A DNA stretch of 64,000 nt from Stieleria mannarensis. Lineage in GTDB: Bacteria > Planctomycetota > Planctomycetia > Pirellulales > Pirellulaceae. A program made the position numbers and the translations under genes. The stretch lies in the NCBI RefSeq assembly GCF_014154935.1, contig NZ_JACEHH010000001.1, forward strand, positions 310,001 through 374,000, written 5' to 3'. Below the pieces are notes generated by a model. The model saw only the letters and a program-made list of their open reading frames with translations. It was not told the origin of the DNA and made no database searches. Shown here piece after piece: positions 19,501 through 27,700 of the stretch; within the stretch, counting starts at the first letter, position 1, and each line of letters begins with the position of its first letter.

Positions 19501-20256
19501 TGGGCTACCATCGCATGGAATCAAAAACGCGGTTATCGTCGTGCGGATCTTCCCGATAGACTTCTGTTCGCGAGAGATTTGCGCGTTCAAGTTTGGGAGA
19601 TGGACGAATTGCGACCTGTCGGTCCCACGATTGAATTTCTCGGGTCATCCATCGCTGTGGCGACAAGTCCCGACGGCCACATGGTCGCATCTGGATCGAA
19701 TGGCCAGGTACAGATCTGGGACAGCCGATCCGGCGAACCTTTGGGTGACCCTCTCGGCGAAAAAGTTGTTGCCGGTAGCCGAGTTGGACAAGTACAGGTC
19801 GCGTTCAGCCCAAACGGAAGTCAATTGATCGCTGGAAGTCATACGCTTCGCATTTGGGATCTCACCAGTCGCCAGCCGATCGGTCAGCACATGCCTCACG
19901 ACGGTGCGGTCACTTCGATTGCGTACGATCAGGAGGGTTCCCGTGTGGCTACCGGCACCTACGAAGGATGGGGAGGCAAAGCGCGTGTTTGGGATGCGCG
20001 GACCGGTCAGCCGCTAACCAATCCAATTCAGTTCGAAGAAAGCACGGTCGACAGAGTCGCCCTCACGAAAGACGACAAGCTGGTGACTTGGACAATGGAC
20101 GAATGCGGACTTTGGGATATCGGTACAAACATTAGGCCCGAAGACTTCCGAACCTGGTTCGAGCGAGTTCTGAAAGTCACGGTCGGCCTAGACGGTTCGG
20201 TGAACATCAATCGCGCGGCAAGCCGAAAACGTGATCATCAACCCGGGACCCGGTGA
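16525..20256 (+). CDS. Membrane-bound Ser/Thr protein kinase with WD40 sensor domain
   Basis: 1243 residues. An N-terminal helical region of 90 residues precedes a Hanks-type kinase (about 93-365): Gly-rich loop ARGGMGVVFKA, Lys123 (VALKMI), catalytic HRDLKPANIL (Asp216), DFG at 234-236 and GTPSYMAPEQ. One membrane helix follows (about 388-409), then a coiled coil to about 460 and at least eight WD40 repeats (such as FSSDGKFIITGSDDNTARIW and FSPNGSQLIAGSHTLRIWD). The WD40 part is probably outside the cytoplasm and senses or scaffolds. The ATG at 16525 overlaps the sigma-2 fragment, showing coupling with it. The C-terminus (ASRKRDHQPGTR) looks like a run-on over a junction (see 20215-20300). 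By eye, codon use is more AT-rich than in genes right of 21.7 kb. Confidence 0.88.
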   Translation: MADSSGSHDEAFDRIVHEYYQAVENGQRVDAKVFIDQHLEFKDELQSFFADLENVGYLANRRGISGTLAATPTDLEPQTLTVGPGSSLTYIGEYRILEEIARGGMGVVFKARQEKLRRTVALKMIRSGRLAGKAEVDRFKREARAAAMIKHSNIVGVHEIGVHDGQYYFTMDYVESESLRERLREGSLVPQKAAKLVVALARATHFAHTRGILHRDLKPANILVDSNEQPHITDFGLAKSLANFDETSDVDITRSGQIIGTPSYMAPEQAAAKYQLVGVGSDIYSLGAILYACLSGRAPFVAESAVETIHQVIHHEPVAPSVLNPRVPKDLETICLKCLEKEPHKRYGTAALLADDLTLYLANEPILARRVTPIERAWRWCRREPRMAILCTILALVVLSIATISPILAARQSKLRGEAEHLLTEKTQLLEEKAGLVNQLQNSVKEQSRFAEKLQERNIGLSRQTARLFLARGCNLYSEGLYRSSNIEFLRAFAVLATSDPLSDSIRSVALARLTHSGRCLSIIPHESGIGPVVFSRDGSRIMTASGRFIRVSDTRTGLPVGSVIEYEEPFRDSPFAKSPDGSRIVVTALSMRKSDKARSRYVGKARILDTASGRQIGASLTHDGRIEAVTFSSDGKFIITGSDDNTARIWSATTGDPIGQPIQHQADVVSVDISPNGHFVATGSSNNQIRISDNRGRPVGELLKHDDVEYQIGDPNLGESRVGGVVTSLAFGPDGSQLLSAATSGIVRWDVKTGRRLDELKHKYKFTVDPSRERFFTYSKLGVEAWDFHTLRLLSHVESPAEKLEFSSNGKRFITIFGNSARVHNALTLEQIGAPLPHEHRVRSVAFSPTADRVASGSEDPTVAGGSTEDEVRIWRVEAPTPLLLNGVYGQVAAINSDRTRLITTEENWSPATDSIGYVAKLWDVEHERVLSKTSVHSEEITCVAFSADGQQFVTVSGNTASVWDSVTTQEARKITFEGEIKSVLFAENRNWATIAWNQKRGYRRADLPDRLLFARDLRVQVWEMDELRPVGPTIEFLGSSIAVATSPDGHMVASGSNGQVQIWDSRSGEPLGDPLGEKVVAGSRVGQVQVAFSPNGSQLIAGSHTLRIWDLTSRQPIGQHMPHDGAVTSIAYDQEGSRVATGTYEGWGGKARVWDARTGQPLTNPIQFEESTVDRVALTKDDKLVTWTMDECGLWDIGTNIRPEDFRTWFERVLKVTVGLDGSVNINRAASRKRDHQPGTR

Positions 20257-21332
20257 TGACAGTGTCACCGTCAGTGGTGGAGAAGTGGAACGCACCAGTT
20301 CCGGTCGAAGCGATAAATGGCGCTTCGTGTCGCGTGATCGGAATCCACCGCACCAGTGGCGATCTCCTTTGGAACACGGAAGTCCACCGTCAAGTTCCCG
20401 GACCCAAGCGAGCCCAGAATTCCTACGCCACGCCCACGCCGGTGTCCGATGGCGCACGGGTGTACGCCGCGTTTTACGATGGAACGATCGTCGCCGTCGA
20501 TTTCGATGGCAAGTTGGTCTGGAAGAACGAAGACGTGGACTTCCACAGTTTGCATGGGCTCGGTGCCTCGCCGATTCTTGTCGGCGGACTCATCGTCATG
20601 CCGTTTGACGGCAGCAGCCGCTCCGATCAGCGTGTCGGTTGGAAGGAACCGTGGGACCAGGCCGTCCTGTTGGCCGTGGACAAGGAGACCGGTGATACGA
20701 AGTGGCGGGGAGAGCGTGGGCTGTCTCGGGTTGGACACGTGACCGCCATCGTGATCGAAAAGGGGCAGACGGTGGTCAGTGCGGGAAGCGACCGAGTCCA
20801 GGCGCACGACGTTGAAACGGGAAAGCGAATCTGGTCGGTCTACAGCCAAGGTGAGGGCGTGACACCCTCACCCGTGCTGGGTGAAGGTCTGATCTTCACT
20901 TCATCCAGTTTCGAGGAACCGACGATTCGAGCGATTCGTCCAGGCGGTCACGGGGATGTGACCGAATCGCACATCGTTTGGGAACAGAAACGCGGTGTCC
21001 CGGCCTTGCCATCGCCGCTGTATGTCGAGCCGTTCCTGTACACGATCACTCGCGACAACATCCTGCACTGCATCGAAGCGAAAACAGGTGAAGTCGTCTG
21101 GCTGGAACGACTCAAGGGCAATTACTCCGCGTCGCCGCTATTGGCCGACGGCCGAATCTACATCACCTCCGAAGACGGTCTCACCACGGTGTTGGAGCCC
21201 GGGGCGCGATACAAGGTGATCACCCAAAATAGGCTCGACGGCAAGACGATGGCATCGATCGCAGTTTCCCGAGGCAACTTCTTCATTCGAACCGGCGACA
21301 GCCTCTACTGCATCGGCAACCAACCGCGCTGA
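20253..21332 (+). CDS. PQQ-type beta-propeller protein lacking its N-terminal part
   Basis: 359 residues from GTG 20253, with ATG 20256 as an alternative; GTGA overlap with the kinase stop. From about residue 28 the sequence is a normal PQQ/quinoprotein-like propeller (GIHRTSGDLLWNTEVHRQVP, VYAAFYDGTIVAVDFDGKLVW, VQAHDVETGKRIWSV, LHCIEAKTGEVVW). Such planctomycete proteins usually begin with a signal peptide and one or two more blades, and neither is here. The first 27 residues (MMTVSPSVVEKWNAPVPVEA) look artificial. The gene seems to be the 3' part of a secreted propeller gene joined to the kinase by a deletion. A cytoplasmic, non-functional product is the most probable outcome. Confidence 0.75.
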   Translation: MMTVSPSVVEKWNAPVPVEAINGASCRVIGIHRTSGDLLWNTEVHRQVPGPKRAQNSYATPTPVSDGARVYAAFYDGTIVAVDFDGKLVWKNEDVDFHSLHGLGASPILVGGLIVMPFDGSSRSDQRVGWKEPWDQAVLLAVDKETGDTKWRGERGLSRVGHVTAIVIEKGQTVVSAGSDRVQAHDVETGKRIWSVYSQGEGVTPSPVLGEGLIFTSSSFEEPTIRAIRPGGHGDVTESHIVWEQKRGVPALPSPLYVEPFLYTITRDNILHCIEAKTGEVVWLERLKGNYSASPLLADGRIYITSEDGLTTVLEPGARYKVITQNRLDGKTMASIAVSRGNFFIRTGDSLYCIGNQPR

Positions 21333-21517
21333 TCAAGCCATCCACGATAACGCGAACTCTCGCCAACGCCTGTAAGCAGGAAGAACGATCGGAGAACCGT
21401 CTGCTTGGAACGAGACGGTTGACGGCGGACTGTGTCGGGTAAGCGATCCAGAGCACGCTCACGCCGTTTTCTTGTCACCCATTTTCTTGTCTTCCCGCTG
21501 ACTGCTGCCGACCTCAG

Positions 21518-21590
21518 CACCCCCGGCAGGATTCGAACCTGCGACACCAGCTTTAGGAAAGCTGTGCTCTATCCCCTGAGCTACGGGGGC
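21518..21590 (-). tRNA. tRNA-Arg (anticodon CCU)
   Basis: Read on the minus strand, the acceptor stem GCCCCCG pairs with CGGGGGT, the last pair being G-U. D-arm: GCTCAGGGGATAGAGC. Anticodon stem CAGCT/AGCTG encloses the 7-base loop TTCCTAA, so the anticodon is CCT, reading AGG (Arg). T-arm: GCAGGTTCGAATCCTGC. No CCA is encoded. The gene sits between the decayed segment to its left and the giant TPR gene to its right. Confidence 0.95.
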
Positions 21591-21743
21591 GTGTTGGTGA
21601 ACACGTTTTACCTTGCCGGTGTGGCCAGGAAAACCTGTCTCCGCTGGACGCGCCATTTCTTTGCAAAGAATCGGCCCCCTCCGTTCGAGGGTCCGCCATA
21701 ATGGAGGCCTCTCGCGACGCCGAATTCCCTCGATCGGAGACTA

Positions 21744-24700
21744 GTGAGCGTGTTTGCAGCCAATCGTTCGCCGCATTTTTGGATTTTTGTGTGTTTTGCC
21801 ACCTCGCTCGGTTGGGGACTCTGTTGGGATCGCTCGGTCGGTGCGCAGGAGACCACCGATGACCAATCCTCCACGGTTTCCGAACAGGAACGGGCGACCG
21901 CCGAGAGGTTTCTGCAGGTGTTGTTGCGGCGGCCGCGGCCCGGAACGGCACTGAATCGTGTTTACGGTTTCCATGTGCAAAACGGTTCGTTGGATGATTT
22001 CATCGACTCGTTGGACGTTCCCGATGACGCCCCCGATGCCGGTCGGAAACGGATGATTCTGGGCCTGCTGCAATCCCAACGCGGTCGCCACGCCCTGGCG
22101 GCAGAGGCGTTTGCCAAAGCCGAATCGCTGCAGGAAGACGACTACGCCAGCAGCTACCACCTGGGACGGTCCCTGCTTGCCATCGGTCAAACGGAAAAGG
22201 CCGCCGCGGCGATCGAACGCGCGATCAATCGCAAACCGGCTCGCAACGAGGCGCTCCCCATCTTCACCGAATTGGGACGAATCTATAGCCGCGCCGGCCA
22301 AAACGAAAAAGCGCTTCGGGTCTGGCAGAAACTGGAATCGCTGTTTCCCGGCGATGCCCGTGTCGGCGGACAAATTGCCAGCACGTTGGCCGACGAAGGA
22401 AACGTCCGCGAAGCTTTGCGACGATTCGAATCGCTTGCCAAGACGGCCCGAAAAAATGATGACAAGATCGCGTTTGCGATCCAGGCCGCCGAAATGCGCC
22501 GGCGACTCGGGCAGACCGACGAGTGCACGCGTGACCTGGAGGCCATCCTGGATCGGCTGCGGCCGGGAAGTTGGCTGTACAGCGACGTCCGCAATCGGAT
22601 CGAAGCCGGGTTCTTGAAATCCGGTGACTACGACGCCTTGGCAAACTACTACAAAGAAAAGCTTGCCGAATCCGAAGACGACCTCGCGATGCAAATTCGC
22701 TTGGGACGCATCCTGGTGTCCGCCGGTCGGATCGACGAAGCGGCTGAAACGTTGGCCCAAGCAATCAAGCGAGCGCCGGACGACGCCGGCGTGCGGCTGG
22801 CGCTCATCGATGTCCTGGTCAGCAAGGGAGACATCGCCGCTGCGGCCCAGCAGTTCCAATCGCTTGCCGAAAAGGACCCCGACAACCCCGATCTGTTGCT
22901 CCGCTGGGGACAGACCCTGTTGCAAGACGATTCACGGCCGCTCGCTGAGAGACGTGCCGCCGCCGCTGGTGTTTGGCAACGCTTGGCCGATCGTCGCGAA
23001 GACGACGCCGTCGTGTTGTCGCAGATCGCCGATCGCATGCGCGGGATCGATCGCAAGGACGATGCCATCGGATTGTACGAACAAGCCATCACGGTCGATC
23101 CCGATTCGCCACAGTATCGAGAGTACCTGGGCGAATACCTGCATCGTCTGGACCGAAAGGATGAAGCGATCCAAACCTGGCTGTCGATCGCCGAAGGAGA
23201 CCGTCGCAATCGCGATTCGCTGGTCCGTCTTGCAGAGGTGTTTTCGACGTTCAACGAAGACGATCGCGCGATGGAGGCATGGCGTGAGGCCGCCGAATTG
23301 AATCTCACATTCCCCCAAGAATTACGATTCGCACGTCGTTTGCGCGACGCGGAGTTGTACGACGAAGCGATCGCGCGGCTGGACGCAGCCGAAACGATCG
23401 CCGAGACTCCCGACGAGCAGGAACAGTTGCTAAAGGATCGCATCGCGACCTACCAGGAAGCCGGAACGCTGCCACAACAAATCGCCTTGCTGGAGGCCGA
23501 ACCGCCGACGGCCGAGAACCATCGGACTCTGGCGATGATGCATGCCGCCGCCGGACAATGGGCCGACGCCGAGATTGCCATTCGTCGCGCCATCGAAAAG
23601 CAACCCGATGACCCGAGAGTGCTGTTGGTGGCCGCGGAGATCGCCGAGGCGCAAAACCGATTTGCCGACGCGGTCGAGACGTTTCAAACACTGGCCCGCG
23701 TCGAGGTGCGATTTCAAACCAACTATCTGCAGCGGGTCGCCCAGTTGCAAATGCGTTTGGGGCAAGTCGATCCGGCGATGGAGACATGTGATGCGTTGAT
23801 CGACGCAAACCCGGCAAGTCCGGAATCGTATCAATTCCTGGCACGTTTGGCCTTCCGTGCCGGACGCGACGACCAGGCGATCACGGCGCTGCGGCGTGCG
23901 ATGAACATCGCGCCCCGCGACAACGCTCCACGCCGGATGTTGGCGTCCGCCTTCGCCGACCGCTACCGCACCGAAGAGGCGATCGAATTGTATTGGCAAG
24001 CGATGCGCTACGAATCGAAATCGGAGGACCGAATCGCGTTGGTCAAACAGCTGGCCCCCTTGTACGAACGACAGAATGAATTGGACACGCTTGTCGGGCG
24101 AATCGACCAGATGGCGCGCGAGGACGTCGATCCGCGAACAATCCAATTGATGATTTCGGCGGCTCACGAAGCAGTTCAAGATTATGGCGCGGCGCGTCAA
24201 GCCGTCGATCCGCTGTTGGCCGCCCAGCCACGCGATGTTTCGCTGCTGGAGACCATGGTCCGTTTGAGCGACGCGGCCGACGACGTTGTCACCGCGGCCG
24301 AGTTTCAAGAACGCATCGTCGCGCTGGCCGACACCCCGGAAAACCGTTTTAAACTGGTCCAGCTACAGCTCGACGCAGACCTGATCGACATCCAGACGGC
24401 GCTCAGCGACCGGATTTCACTCGGCTCCGACCCGGCACGGCTGGGCGCAATGATTCGCTCGGCCGTTCGACGCGGGGATCGACCGACGGCGATCGCGATT
24501 TGTGAAGCAGCCTTGCAACGCGACCCGGCCTTGTGGGACGTCAAACTGATGTTGGCCCAATTGCTGCTGCACGAGCGTGGTGACGACGAATCGGAAAACG
24601 CACCAGAGGAAACCTACCCCGCACCGCATCGTCGCGCGATCGAACTGGCCCGCGAGATCCGGCAGCAGGAGGTGCCGCTGGATGCCTTGCCGCCGGCGGC

Positions 24701-27700
24701 GCGAAAGCAATCAGGCGGCAGTGCGGCCCGGCCAGCCGGTTACGATACCAGTCCACGTCGCTGGACCAGCAGCTCCTACGCACTGGCACGCGGCTATCGG
24801 CTCGGTCGCTACGCCAGCAGCAACTATTCAAGCTCTGCTAACAGCTACACCACGGTCGATCCGTCGTCTTTCGGCCACGCCCGCGTTCTCGCCACGGCGG
24901 TTGAATTGGTCGCGATCGCCAAACGTTTTCCAGCTGACGAAGCGCGAATAAAAATGGAGACGCTGATCGATCGGACGGTGGCGCTGCCGGCGGTCGAACA
25001 GATTCGTGACGCCGCCGTGATCTGGGAACGGCGGGCATTCCAGTCGATCCTCGGCTATTTGACAACTTCATCGAGTTCGACCAGCGAGGCAGAAAAGGCC
25101 CTCACCGAAAAACTGAACTGGCGCCTGGCCGAGTTGGATCCCAAAGAGGGCGCGATGTATTTGCGGGGCATGTTGATGGGCAAGATCCGGTCGGCGGCGC
25201 AATCGAAGGCCAACAGCCAGACGTCTGATGCTGACAAGTCCGGCGTGACGCTCACGGCATCACAGGCCCAGTTGGTGATCAAGCTGTACGAGCAGGCGTT
25301 GGCAGACGCCACGGCCGGCGGCAACTCCGTACCCTGGTCAACGCTGTCGGACTATCGCGTGATCTTGTCCAGGCATTTCGAGCAAACGGGAGACACGGCA
25401 CGGGCGAAGCAGTACGCGCTCGAGAAGCCCGCCGCCGATGCGTCATTGAACGAACTGATCAGCGCGATCGGCTATTACTTGAATCTCGACCAAGTCGACC
25501 AGGCCGACGCACTGGTCAAGCGACTGCTGCCGGCCGTTCGTGCCGACGGGAGTGGAAGATCGACCTCATCAAGCAGCGTCACCGGGACCGCCGGACACTT
25601 GGCAACCGCCGGACCCCACGGTGCCGAATTTGTCGATCGTCATCGGTTTGCGATTCTTGACGCCGTTCTGGCACAAGCGATCAAGAATAACATGGCAGCG
25701 GCACGTCGCAGCACGACATTGTCCGACGGCACGATCAGCACCTACGTTCGCAGCGCGCAAAACAGTTATTATTCGTTCCAAGTCAAAGCACCACTGTCGA
25801 CGGAGTTGCTAAGCCAGTCAGTCGTCAACGAGCTGTCAAGTCTTTTGCCCGGTCCAGAAAGCGGTGGCCAGCCACGCGGGTTGAACTTGACCGACGAGGT
25901 GCTCGAGCACCTGGACCGGTCACCTGACGACGCACCGATTCGAGAGCAAAAGGTCCGTCGGGTGCTGGCTGCGTTTGCCCATTGGTGGACGCAGCGACCT
26001 GAGGAGTGTTATGACCGCATCGAGCGTTTGAGCCGAGATTTTCCGGACGACGTCGACTTGCGGATCGAGCAGGCGCGATTGGCGAGCGAGTTATCACAAC
26101 CTCGACTGGCCCTGTCGTTGCTCGATTCGATCGATCCGCTGGACAGCGGCATGTTGGTTCGTAAAGAGATGGCGGCGATGAACCTGGCGTCGCAGCTGGG
26201 TGACGTTGAACGTGCTAGGCAGGCCGCTGAGCGTTTGTTCGGGATGCGGATGGACACCCGAACGCAGCTGGCGCTGGCCGATCAGCTCCGCCGTCTGGGG
26301 ATGCCCGAAAAGGCCGCCGCCGTGCTGCGTCGGCTGCGCGGCGGTCGTGCCCGCGATGAACGAACCGAATTGCAAATCGCGCAGGCGTTCCTGGCCAACG
26401 ACGAGCATGAAGCCGCCGCGGAGGTCGCTTACACGCTGCTGCGCAAGCTCAGTAGCGGTCGGGCATCGACCAGCAATCTTGCGTACTACCGCCAGCAAGC
26501 CGTGTCGATCCTAAGAAACGCCAAGCGGCTCGATCCGCTGATCGAACAAGCCCAACGCCGCGTCGCATCGGCACCGGCTTCGGTTCGCGCCCGCATCGAA
26601 TTGGCCGAACTCTACACCGCAGCTGGCCGGCAATCGGATGCGGAGGACTTGTGGGGCGAGATCGCAAAATCTAAACCGAACGATCCGCGACAATTGATCG
26701 CCCGCGCCGCGGCGCTCTACAAAGCCAAGCAGTACACGGAGGCCACCGAACTGTATCTCGATGCTTTCGAAAAGGACCCGCAATTGCTCAGTCGACATGT
26801 CTACGATTTGACCCGCGCCGCCGACCGCGGCGATTCGGATGCCATGTTTCGACGATTGATTCAGTTTGATCCCGAGTCCATCCAGAGTTATCGGTACGAC
26901 AATCTGATCAACGTCGGGCGACGAAAAGCGTTCACCGATGCGAAGCGAAAGTTCGTCGCTCACGCGTTGAAGAATTCGCAGGTCAAACGAGATTTTTATC
27001 GCTACATCCGAAACATCCCCGCGACCGAACGAAAAAAGATTCCTGCAATTCGTCAGGCGATGATCGATGTCATTTGCAGCGAAGACGCATTTACGGCAAC
27101 TTCGTCGACATGGCGAGTCACCAGTCGGTCATCCGGTGGCACGGCGAACGGGCCGCTGAAGGACATCTTGTCGTTGCTCTGCAGTGACGCTGAGGCGCGC
27201 GAGCGATTCGACAAAGCCGTCACCAAAGCCTTGCAGAACGAAGCGACCGCGCCGACGGCAGCTTTTCTGGCGGCGCTGGTCGATGTCGCCGACGAGGAAA
27301 AGCGCGATGACGCAATCGAGTCCATCGCCGGGTTGATGGTGTCGGAGGTCGCGGCGGCCGCTCCGGGCCAACCGGTGATCAGTGGCGGGTTGCTGTGGCA
27401 AGGCGGCCAGGCTCTGGAGTCGGTGTCCGAGATCAACGAAAAAACATCGCTGTTGGTTTCGATCTATGAAGCCGCCGGACGCGACCAGAGTGTCTCGATG
27501 ACCGACATGCGGTTTTCCGTCGGTGCTCGACTGGTCGATGCCCTGGCAAAGGACGGTCAAAAGGCTCGCGCGCGGATGTTCCTGTTGGATGCTTATGAGA
27601 AGACGGATCATTCATCCGACAATTTGCACAATCCCGGTTATGGCGACTACCAAGACATCCAGTCCTATCTGTCGATCGCCGAGAAGCTGGACGGCATCGG

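Noticed and set aside
21741-22925. Long minus-strand frame of 394 residues under the giant TPR gene
   Set aside because: It is the antisense of regular TPR coding sequence with strong codon bias. Many similar long antisense frames occur under the high-GC genes here and none shows family motifs.
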